NCBI GenBank assembly: GCA_905216175.1
Contig: CAJMSV010000110.1
Coordinates: 1-5,532 of the forward strand
Length of the DNA: 5,532 nucleotides
From: an uncultured bacterium
GTDB lineage: Bacteria; Actinomycetota; Coriobacteriia; Coriobacteriales; Coriobacteriaceae
Reading direction: 5' to 3'
Part shown: piece by piece, positions 1 through 5,313 of the stretch
How the letters are laid out: the number at the start of each line of letters is the position of its first letter
Position numbering within the stretch: the stretch's first letter is position 1
The notes under the pieces: generated by a model
What the model was told of the DNA's origin: nothing
Database searches by the model: none
The model's input: only the letters and a program-made list of their open reading frames with translations
Translations under genes and position numbers: made by a program

Positions 1-234
1 GCCGTCATCGTCGTCAAGGACGAGTCCGGCGTGAACGGTTGGGACACCATGGACGGCGCTCCCGTCAACGTGGCCATCGCGCTGCTCAACCCGGGTGCCC
101 AGGCTGGCACCACGCACCTCAAGATCCTGTCTAAGGTTGCCGAGGCGCTCATGGACGAGGACTTCCGTGCCTCCGTCAAGTGTTCCACCGACGCCGCCGA
201 GATCGCCAAGACGATCAACGCCCGCCTGGTCTAA
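1..234 (+). CDS. PTS EIIA domain, fructose/mannitol type (C-terminal fragment)
   Basis: This is the 3' end of a gene that starts before the window; frame 1 is open from base 1 and stops at TAA 232-234, leaving 77 residues. The fragment resembles the C-terminal half of type-2 PTS EIIA domains: a Trp-Asp turn followed by MDGAPVNVAIALLNP (the strand after the 'W..DG.PV' motif), then HLKILSKVAEALMDEDFR, which matches the family's 'HL.LLSKLA..L.D..FR' helix, then a last helix with AAEIAKTIN. EIIA passes phosphate from HPr to EIIB during sugar uptake, in the cytoplasm. The phosphorylated histidine lies upstream of this fragment and cannot be checked. Whether the protein is a free EIIA or the tail of a fused permease cannot be decided, nor can the sugar. 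A terminator follows about 40 bp downstream, so this is the last gene of its unit. Confidence 0.72.
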   Translation, partial: AVIVVKDESGVNGWDTMDGAPVNVAIALLNPGAQAGTTHLKILSKVAEALMDEDFRASVKCSTDAAEIAKTINARLV

Positions 235-270
235 TCCCCCAGCTCGCGAATAACATCGCCCCCTGTATAT

Positions 271-305
271 AAGGCGGAGTCCCTCTCCAGGGCCTCCGCC
301 TTTTT
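271..305 (+). terminator. Intrinsic terminator of the PTS gene
   Basis: A 9-bp stem (271-279, AAGGCGGAG, with 294-302, CTCCGCCTT) continues, after one T/C mismatch (280/293), into a 4-bp stem (281-284 with 289-292) closed by a CTCC loop (285-288). A run of five T (301-305) overlaps the base of the stem. It sits 37 bp after the TAA of the EIIA gene and matches a Rho-independent terminator in every part. Confidence 0.88.
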
Positions 306-314
306 CATCCTCAA

Positions 315-387
315 ATAAGTTGCGGTGAAATAGGGACTGTTTAAACGATTCAACCCCAAATTCAGTCCCTATTTCACCGCAACTTAT
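315..387. repeat. 25-bp perfect inverted repeat, copy 1 of a palindromic intergenic repeat
   Basis: The arms 315-339 and 363-387 are exact reverse complements (25/25) around a 23-nt AT-richer loop. The left arm contains TTGCGGTGAAATAGGGACTG. A second, slightly degenerate copy lies at 4979-5045 after folC. There is no T-run next to the right arm on the plus strand (ATAAAAGGG follows), so it is not a standard terminator for plus-strand genes. No ORF or transposase is attached. It is best described as a REP- or MITE-like palindrome of unknown function. Confidence 0.85.
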
Positions 388-421
388 AAAAGGGCATAGA
401 GAGGGGCCGCCTATCGAGTCT

Positions 422-449
422 TTGTCGCGAACAGATCATCAGCCAGAAT
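422..449 (+). promoter_or_regulatory. Weak candidate promoter for valS
   Basis: TTGTCG (422-427) and CAGAAT (444-449) each match the sigma-70 consensus hexamers at 4 of 6 positions and are separated by 16 bp. This is the best pair I found by eye between the upstream terminator and valS. If real, it gives a leader of roughly 190 nt that would contain the hairpins at 503-527 and 546-581. The match is weak and could be chance. Confidence 0.2.
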
Positions 450-478
450 TCCTTTCAGCCGACATTACTTTGGACCGA

Positions 479-611
479 CTGGGTTTCCGCAGCTTGCTCG
501 CCCACAGGGGCCCGCGCGCGGCCTGTGAGATTTATCGCGAGTTCCGCACGAGCCGAAGAGCACTTAATGTGCTCTTCGTGCGAGCCAGGACCTGACCGAG
601 CGAAAACCAAG
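479..611 (+). repeat. Structured valS upstream region with repeat copy A (541-600)
   Basis: The strongest structure is a hairpin with arms 555-563 (GAAGAGCAC) and 569-577 (GTGCTCTTC) around a TTAAT loop. It extends through GCAC 546-549 with GTGC 578-581 if 550-554 bulges. A second hairpin pairs CACAGG 503-508 with CCTGTG 522-527. An outer pairing of 482-490 with 600-608 (8 of 9) would enclose both. Bases 541-600 align without gaps to the reverse complement of 3381-3440 after valS; identical blocks include GTTCCGCACG and AGCACTTAATGTGCT, with about 40 of 60 identical overall. The region ends about 35 nt before the valS start and would be in its leader. I found no T-box specifier loop or antiterminator motif, so a tRNA-sensing role is not supported. 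Confidence 0.65.
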
Positions 612-633
612 CAGGCGGACACGCCGGCGGGAC

Positions 634-639
634 AGGGAG
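634..639 (+). promoter_or_regulatory. Ribosome binding site of valS
   Basis: AGGGAG lies 6 nt upstream of the ATG at 646. This supports 646 over the in-frame ATG at 655 (Met4), which would be about 15 nt away. Confidence 0.75.
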
Positions 640-645
640 AGATAT

Positions 646-3342
646 ATGGAAGAGATGCCCAAGAACTACGATCCGTCGACCAACGAGCCGGCGATCCTGC
701 AGAAGTGGCTCGACGGCGGCTACTACAAGCGCCGTGAGGGCGTGGGCGACTGCACCGTCACCATCCCGCCTCCCAACGTTACCGGCAAGCTTCACATGGG
801 TCACGCTACCGACGACTCCATCCAGGACGCCATCATTCGTATGGCCCGCATGCGCGGCAAGTCCACGCGCTGGGTGCTCGGAACCGATCACGCCGGTATC
901 GCCACGCAGACCAAGGTCGACAAGAAGCTCAAGAGCGAGGGCATTAGCCGCCTGGAGATTGGTCGCGACAAGTTTGTCGACGCCTGCTGGGACTGGACCC
1001 ACGAGTACGGCGGCATCATCGTCGAGCAGATCAAGCGCATGGGCTGCTCCGTCGACTTCGATAACGAGCGCTTTACCATGGACGAGGACTATGCCCAGGC
1101 CGTGCGCAAGGTCTTCTGCGACTGGTACCACGACGGTCTGATCTATCGCGGCAAGCGCATCGTCAACTGGTGCCCCAACTGCACTACCGCTATCTCGGAC
1201 GACGAGGCCGAGTATAAGGACGAGAAGGGCCACCTGTGGCACCTGCGCTACCCGCTGACCGAGCCGGTCAACGGCCAGGACTACATCGTCGTCGCCACCA
1301 CGCGCCCCGAGACCATGCTCGGCGACACGGGTGTTGCCGTCTCCCCGAAGGATCCCGAGAAGGCCGCCTTCGTGGGTAAGACCGTCAAGCTGCCCATCGT
1401 CGACCGCGAGATCCCCATCTTTGAGGATTGGCATGTCGACGCCAACTTTGGCTCCGGCTTCGTTAAGGTCACCCCGGCCCACGACCCCAACGATTACGCT
1501 ATGGGTCAGGCCCACGACCTGCCGCAGATCAACATCTTCGACGAGCACGCGGTGGTCGTCGAGGGCTACGGCGAGTTCACCGGCATGACCCGCGAGGAGT
1601 GCCGCGAGGCCGTCATCAAGTGGTTCGAGGAGCACGACCTGCTCGACCACGTCGAGGACCTCGACCACTCCGTCATGCATTGCTACCGTTGCGACTCCGC
1701 GCTGGAGCCGTGGCTGTCCGAGCAGTGGTTCGTCGCCGTCGACAAGCTCAAGGGGCCGGCGCTCGACGCCGTCAACTCCGGCAAGGTCACCTTCCACCCC
1801 GCGCGCTGGACGCAGACCTACACCACTTGGATGGAGAACCTCAAGGACTGGTGCATCTCGCGCCAGCTGTGGTGGGGCCATCGCATCCCCGTGTTCTACT
1901 GCGAGGACTGCGGCTGGGAGGACGCCCTTACCGAGGACACCGACGTGTGCCCCAAGTGCGGCGGCCATCACGTGCATCAGGACGAGAACGTGCTGGACAC
2001 CTGGTTCAGCTCGCAGCTGTGGACCTTCGCCACGCAGGGCTGGCCGCAAAAGCCGGAGCTGCTCGAGGGGCATCACCCTACGACGGCGCTTGTCACCGCT
2101 CGCGACATTATCGCGCTGTGGGTCGCCCGCATGGTCATGAGCTCGCTGTACTTCCTGGACGAGGTGCCGTTTAAGGACGTCGTCATCTACCCGACGATTC
2201 TTGCCAAGGACGGCAGCCGCATGTCCAAGTCCAAGGGCAACGGTGTTGACCCCATGGACCTCATTGGCATGTACGGCGCCGATGCCATGCGCTACAACCT
2301 GCTGACGCTGTGCACCAACAACCAGGACGTCAAGTTCGATGCGAACATCGATAAGAAGACCAAGAAGCTTATCGACAGCCCGCGTACCGACCAGGCTAAG
2401 TCGTTTGTGACCAAGATCTGGAACGCAAGCCGCTTCCTGCTTATGAACATGGAGGGCTACACGCCCGGCGAGCCTGTCGTGGAGACGCCGGCCGACGCCT
2501 GGATGTTCAGCCGCCTGGCAAAGGCCGTGAAGATGGTCACCGAGGGTATCGAGAACTACACCTTTGGCGACATGGCCCGCGGCGTGCAGCAGTTCTTCTG
2601 GAACGAGGTCTGCGACTGGTACGTCGAGGTCACCAAGGCCCGCCTGAAGGGCGAGGGCCGTCTGCAGGCGCAGCGCAACCTGATCTTTGTGCTCGATACC
2701 TCCATTCGCCTGATGCACCCGCTTAAGCCGTTTGTCACCGAGAAAATCTGGGACAACATGCCGGCGAGCGTGCTCGACCTGGACGCCGAGGGCAACGTGG
2801 ACCGCGCCGAGGCACTTATGATTGCCAAGTGGCCCGAGCCCGCCGACTACGCCAAGTATGTCGACGAGGACGCCGAGCGCGCGTTTGAGCTGTGCCGCGC
2901 CGTCGTGTCTGCCGCCCGCGCCACCCGTTCGCGTTATCGCTTGAGCCCCAAGGCCGAGCTCGACGTGGTCGTGCGTGCCGGTGTCGAGGACATCGAGAAG
3001 CTCGAGAGCCTGCGCTCCACGATTGAGCCGCTGGCAAACACGGCTTCGCTGGTCATGGGTACCGACGTTGAGAAGCCGGCTGCGAGCATCGCCGTTGTTG
3101 ACAGCGGCGTCGAGGTCTTTGTGGTGCTCGAGGGCAAGGTTGACCTTTCGGCCGAGAAGGCACGCCTGGAGAAGGAGATTGCCGCGGCCCAGAAGGAGCT
3201 CGCCGGCTGCGAGAAGACACTGGCCAACGAGGGCTTTGTGGCCAAGGCCGCGCCCGCCGTGGTCCAGAAGAAGAGGGACCGTGCAGCTGAGCTCAAGGAG
3301 ATCCTGGCGGCACTGACTGCTCAGGTTGCTGACTTCTCGTAG
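646..3342 (+). CDS. valS: Valyl-tRNA synthetase
   Basis: This cytoplasmic class I enzyme charges tRNA-Val with valine and hydrolyses mischarged Thr-tRNA-Val. The 898-residue length is typical of bacterial ValRS (about 880-950). The signature helix HMGH is at residues 50-53 within PPPNVTGKLHMGHA. The second catalytic signature reads RMSKS at 525-529, with the second lysine (K528) kept. The CP1 editing domain carries TTRPETMLGD (218-227) and KVTPAHDPND (274-283); R220, T223, K274, T276, D280 and D283 fit the editing-pocket residues I recall for Thermus ValRS. Cysteine pairs 176/179, 346/349, 419/422 and 435/438 look like zinc knuckles. The anticodon-binding helical domain follows from about 585, and a C-terminal coiled-coil arm runs from about 834 to 897. 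The ATG at 646 has a good RBS. Codon use is strongly C/G-ending, as expected for a highly expressed gene. folC follows, a known conserved neighbour. Confidence 0.98.
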   Translation: MEEMPKNYDPSTNEPAILQKWLDGGYYKRREGVGDCTVTIPPPNVTGKLHMGHATDDSIQDAIIRMARMRGKSTRWVLGTDHAGIATQTKVDKKLKSEGISRLEIGRDKFVDACWDWTHEYGGIIVEQIKRMGCSVDFDNERFTMDEDYAQAVRKVFCDWYHDGLIYRGKRIVNWCPNCTTAISDDEAEYKDEKGHLWHLRYPLTEPVNGQDYIVVATTRPETMLGDTGVAVSPKDPEKAAFVGKTVKLPIVDREIPIFEDWHVDANFGSGFVKVTPAHDPNDYAMGQAHDLPQINIFDEHAVVVEGYGEFTGMTREECREAVIKWFEEHDLLDHVEDLDHSVMHCYRCDSALEPWLSEQWFVAVDKLKGPALDAVNSGKVTFHPARWTQTYTTWMENLKDWCISRQLWWGHRIPVFYCEDCGWEDALTEDTDVCPKCGGHHVHQDENVLDTWFSSQLWTFATQGWPQKPELLEGHHPTTALVTARDIIALWVARMVMSSLYFLDEVPFKDVVIYPTILAKDGSRMSKSKGNGVDPMDLIGMYGADAMRYNLLTLCTNNQDVKFDANIDKKTKKLIDSPRTDQAKSFVTKIWNASRFLLMNMEGYTPGEPVVETPADAWMFSRLAKAVKMVTEGIENYTFGDMARGVQQFFWNEVCDWYVEVTKARLKGEGRLQAQRNLIFVLDTSIRLMHPLKPFVTEKIWDNMPASVLDLDAEGNVDRAEALMIAKWPEPADYAKYVDEDAERAFELCRAVVSAARATRSRYRLSPKAELDVVVRAGVEDIEKLESLRSTIEPLANTASLVMGTDVEKPAASIAVVDSGVEVFVVLEGKVDLSAEKARLEKEIAAAQKELAGCEKTLANEGFVAKAAPAVVQKKRDRAAELKEILAALTAQVADFS

Positions 3343-3357
3343 GTCTAACTTGGGGGC

Positions 3358-3466
3358 GCGTCCCGATGCTTTGCTCTCCACTGCGGACAGTCCTGCGCAA
3401 GACGGACAGCACATTAAGTGCTGTCCTTTGCGTGCGGAACTTGCGGCGAGCAAAGCATCGGGCCGC
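3358..3466. repeat. ~109-nt foldback after valS with repeat copy B (3381-3440, inverted)
   Basis: Outer arms 3362-3375 and 3449-3462 are perfect 14-bp inverted repeats (CCCGATGCTTTGCT and its complement), extended by GCG/CGC (3358-3360 with 3464-3466) across one mismatch. Inside are CGCAA/TTGCG (3396-3400 with 3428-3432) and a perfect 9-bp apical stem GGACAGCAC/GTGCTGTCC (3404-3412 with 3418-3426) with an ATTAA loop. Bases 3381-3440 are the inverted relative of 541-600 upstream of valS. It begins 15 bp after the valS stop. No T-run follows (CTCCTAGTTC), so it is not a classical Rho-independent terminator, although such a foldback could protect the mRNA 3' end. Confidence 0.8.
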
Positions 3467-3504
3467 TCCTAGTTCGTTTACGATGTTGTCTGCATCTGCC
3501 CGGT

Positions 3505-3526
3505 AGGGCCACTTGGTCGTGGCCTT
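3505..3526 (+). other. Small hairpin between valS and folC
   Basis: GGCCAC (3507-3512) pairs perfectly with GTGGCC (3519-3524) around TTGGTC, and two further pairs (A-T and G-T) extend the base. No T-run follows. It may be an incidental structure in the valS 3' tail or folC leader; I assign no function. Confidence 0.35.
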
Positions 3527-3568
3527 GATTCTGCTGCAAAGCGGTGTTTGGCTGATATTTTGAATGGG

Positions 3569-3600
3569 AGGGGCTCGTTGTTGCTTACGGGCCTCTTTTT
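3569..3600 (+). terminator. Terminator-like hairpin just before folC
   Basis: AGGGGCTCGT (3569-3578) pairs with ACGGGCCTCT (3587-3596) over 10 positions, two of them G-T wobbles, with an 8-nt loop (3579-3586) and T at 3596-3600. It has the form of a Rho-independent terminator and is the only T-tailed hairpin between valS and folC, so it may end valS transcription. It stops 20 nt short of the folC ATG, which leaves almost no room for a separate folC promoter downstream. It may therefore act as a leaky terminator or leader attenuator. No alternative antiterminator fold was obvious. Confidence 0.6.
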
Positions 3601-3604
3601 ATGT

Positions 3605-3611
3605 TGAGGGG
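3605..3611 (+). promoter_or_regulatory. Ribosome binding site of folC
   Basis: GAGGGGA lies 9 nt before the ATG at 3621. It decides the start: an in-frame ATG at 3564 would read through the terminator-like hairpin and give a 19-residue extension (MGGARCCLRASFYVEGTLA) that does not look like folC sequence. Confidence 0.75.
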
Positions 3612-3620
3612 ACTTTGGCT

Positions 3621-4964
3621 ATGGCAAAGCGTTCTGGGTTGTATTCGGTGCCGTTTGAGGTTCCGGAGCTTTCTATTGATGAGGCTGTTGCACTTGCGGC
3701 CGATACGGGCAGGATTGCGCGTTATTCCACGCCGCTGCTCGAGACCGTCGTCGAGATGCTCGATGAGCTTGGTCGTCCTGACGAGTTCTACGATTGCGTC
3801 CAGATAGCCGGTACCAATGGAAAGACCTCGACGACGCGATTCTCGGCTGCCATTCTTCGTGGCGAGGGCCTTAAGACGGCACTCTTTACGTCGCCTCATC
3901 TGGTGCGCTATCCCGAGCGCATGGAGATTGACGGAAAGGTCGTCTCAGACGAGGTCTTTGCCCATGGTGTCTCTGCGGCGTATGAGGCGGGTCGTCGTCT
4001 CAACGCACGTCGTGAGGCGGCGGGCGAGGAGCTCCGTTCTATTACGCCCTTCGATCTTTTGTCCGTGGCTGGTTTGACTATGTTTGCCGAGGCTTGCGTG
4101 GACGTGGCCGTGCTTGAGGTTGGCATGGGCGGACGCTGGGATGCTACGAGTGCGACCGATCCCGTGGCCGTCGCCATTACGGGCATTGGACTCGACCATA
4201 TGAAGGTCCTTGGCGATACGCTCGAAGCCATTGCTGGGGAGAAGGCTGCGGTTATTAAGCCTGGTCGATTGGTTGTTTTGGGCGAGGGTACGCATGAGGC
4301 GAGCGTTCAGCGTGTGATGGATGCCCGTTGCCGCGAATGCGGTGTGGTGCCGCTCGTGGTGAGCCATACGACGACCAAACTTCCGGCACACGTGGGCGAT
4401 ACGGTGGAGTTTAGCTGCACCACGCCGCGTGCGATCTATACGTCGAGGATGGTTAAGCCGGCGTATCAGCCGCAGAATGCCGCGTGCGCAATTATGCTGT
4501 GCGAGGGCTATCTGGGCCGCGAGCTCGACCACGATGTGCTCGACGCTTCGCTTATGAGCTGCCCCACGCCGGGTCGCTTTGATGTGCTGGGAACCGATCC
4601 ACTCAAGCTGATCGACGCCTGCCATAACCCCCAGAGCTGCGAGAACTTTGTGAGCGCACTGGACGAGATCGATCCGTGCGTGGAAAATCGCCCCACGCTG
4701 CTGTGCGCTGCGCTGGCCGACAAGGACGTGGCAGGCATCGTCGCCGTGCTGCTTCCCGCCTTTCCACGCGTAGTCGTGACCCAGACCGATTCCGACCGCG
4801 CCCTGCCGGCGGAGGAGCTCGCTGCCCTCGTTGATGCCGATAAGCTCGCAGGCGTGTACTCCAGCGTTTCCGAGGCCCTTGCAGCTTTCAAGGCCGCAGG
4901 CGAGCCCTTCGTAGCAGCCGGCACCATCACCCTAGCCGGCGAAGTGGCCGGCCTGCTCCGGTAA
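3621..4964 (+). CDS. folC: Dihydrofolate synthase / folylpolyglutamate synthase
   Basis: This Mur-ligase-family ATP-dependent enzyme joins glutamate to folates (and in many bacteria to dihydropteroate), retaining folate cofactors in the cytoplasm. The 447-residue product has the family's usual length. The P-loop is IAGTNGKTS at 62-70 (K68). SPHL at 91-94 and YPERMEI follow as the substrate loop. LEVGMGGRWDAT at 165-176 holds the metal-binding Glu166. GLDHMKVLGDT begins at about 190 (His193), and EKA contains Lys208, the expected carbamylated lysine. The C-terminal domain shows TPGRFD at 316-321, DACHNP at 332-337 and ADKDV. The family usually has DGAHNP and GGRLDAT, so Ala333-Cys334 and Trp173 are small departures; catalytic residues are intact. 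Codon use in the first two thirds is richer in T-ending codons than in valS or its own last third. It lies downstream of valS on the same strand, 278 bp away. Whether it has both activities cannot be told from sequence. Confidence 0.96.
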   Translation: MAKRSGLYSVPFEVPELSIDEAVALAADTGRIARYSTPLLETVVEMLDELGRPDEFYDCVQIAGTNGKTSTTRFSAAILRGEGLKTALFTSPHLVRYPERMEIDGKVVSDEVFAHGVSAAYEAGRRLNARREAAGEELRSITPFDLLSVAGLTMFAEACVDVAVLEVGMGGRWDATSATDPVAVAITGIGLDHMKVLGDTLEAIAGEKAAVIKPGRLVVLGEGTHEASVQRVMDARCRECGVVPLVVSHTTTKLPAHVGDTVEFSCTTPRAIYTSRMVKPAYQPQNAACAIMLCEGYLGRELDHDVLDASLMSCPTPGRFDVLGTDPLKLIDACHNPQSCENFVSALDEIDPCVENRPTLLCAALADKDVAGIVAVLLPAFPRVVVTQTDSDRALPAEELAALVDADKLAGVYSSVSEALAAFKAAGEPFVAAGTITLAGEVAGLLR

Positions 4965-4978
4965 CCCATCCCCTCATC

Positions 4979-5045
4979 AGTTGCGGTGAAATACGGACTG
5001 GTTTACAAGCCAGAAGCCTCAAACAGGCCGTATATCACCGCAACT
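4979..5045. repeat. Copy 2 of the palindromic intergenic repeat
   Basis: Arms 4979-5000 and 5024-5045 pair over 22 positions with two mismatches (A4997/G5027 and A4990/A5034). The left arm, AGTTGCGGTGAAATACGGAC then TG, matches the arm at 318-339 at 21 of 22 bases. The single difference is compensated: G333-C369 in copy 1 is C4994-G5030 here. It starts 15 bp after the folC stop. AAAAG rather than a T-run follows, so terminator activity on the plus strand is doubtful. Confidence 0.82.
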
Positions 5046-5118
5046 CAAAAGCAGTCAATTTGGGACGGGGCTTATTAGGCTGCCCTGTACCCCGAGTCGA
5101 CTCGCTTGCCATGAAATT

Positions 5119-5262
5119 GGCCTGTCTACTACGTTTGACCGGTTACCCTCGACCACACGGAACATTGCGAAATTAAAACCGCAGGTAGACGGCTTGCGGA
5201 TTTTGCGAAAAGTCGGTTATGGTCGACCCATGCGGGTTAAACGTAGTAGATAGGCCGTTTTT
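5119..5262 (+). terminator. Long foldback with T-tail after folC (possible terminator or palindromic element)
   Basis: Arms 5119-5140 and 5235-5256 pair at all 22 positions when two G-T pairs are allowed (GGCCTGTCTACTACGTTT against its near-complement). In the same register TCGACCA 5149-5155 pairs with TGGTCGA 5220-5226. A central hairpin, AAAACCGCA 5175-5183 with TGCGG-A-TTTT 5195-5204, completes a ~138-nt foldback. GTTTTT (5257-5262) directly follows the right arm, so in RNA it could end folC transcription. Its length and near-terminal arms are also typical of a small non-coding mobile or repeat unit. No ORF of note lies inside. Confidence 0.6.
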
Positions 5263-5279
5263 GTGGCGACATTCATGTG

Positions 5280-5310
5280 ATGCGGCAAAGGGGCTGTCCC
5301 TTTGCCGCAT
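5280..5310. repeat. 13-bp perfect hairpin between convergent genes
   Basis: ATGCGGCAAAGGG (5280-5292) pairs perfectly with CCCTTTGCCGCAT (5298-5310) around GCTGT. It lies 3 bp beyond the stop codon of the minus-strand peptidase gene and probably forms the 3' end structure of that transcript. No T-run follows on either strand, so Rho-independent termination is not clear. It shares the TGCGG..AAA..GGG / CCC..TT..CCGCA pattern with the repeats at 315-387 and 4979-5045. Confidence 0.7.
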
Positions 5311-5313
5311 TGC

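Noticed and set aside
450..645. T-box riboswitch in the valS leader
   Set aside because: A structured leader before a synthetase gene suggested it, but there is no AGGGTGGNACCGCG antiterminator bulge, no clear specifier stem and no terminator stem with a T-run before the start. TGGACCG at 471-477 is only a partial and misplaced match.
525..737. Small plus-strand frame sharing SSAR...HLMC with the antisense frame after valS
   Set aside because: The shared peptide is explained by the two inverted repeat copies at 541-600 and 3381-3440. The frame runs into valS in another phase and has no good RBS, so it is not a conserved small protein.
646..3440. valS as cargo of a composite transposon bounded by the inverted copies A and B
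   Set aside because: The copies are short and only about two thirds identical, no transposase or target-site duplication is visible, and valS is an essential gene in its usual neighbourhood next to folC.
532..3453. A 973-codon open frame on the minus strand covering all of valS
   Set aside because: It is antisense to an unmistakable valS, its translation is a low-complexity mix of L, V, A, G, H and D with no recognisable domain, and long antisense frames are expected opposite C/G-ending codons. Its first residues come from repeat copy B.
3470..3620. Tetrahydrofolate riboswitch upstream of folC
   Set aside because: Folate genes sometimes carry one, but the conserved THF aptamer segments are absent and the only clear structures are a small hairpin and the terminator-like stem.
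3564..3620. Longer folC start at 3564
   Set aside because: The extension would be encoded across the terminator-like hairpin and does not resemble FolC N-termini, while 3621 has a well-placed RBS.
315..5310. CRISPR array
   Set aside because: The repeats are single palindromes scattered between genes, not regularly spaced direct repeats with spacers, and no cas gene is present.
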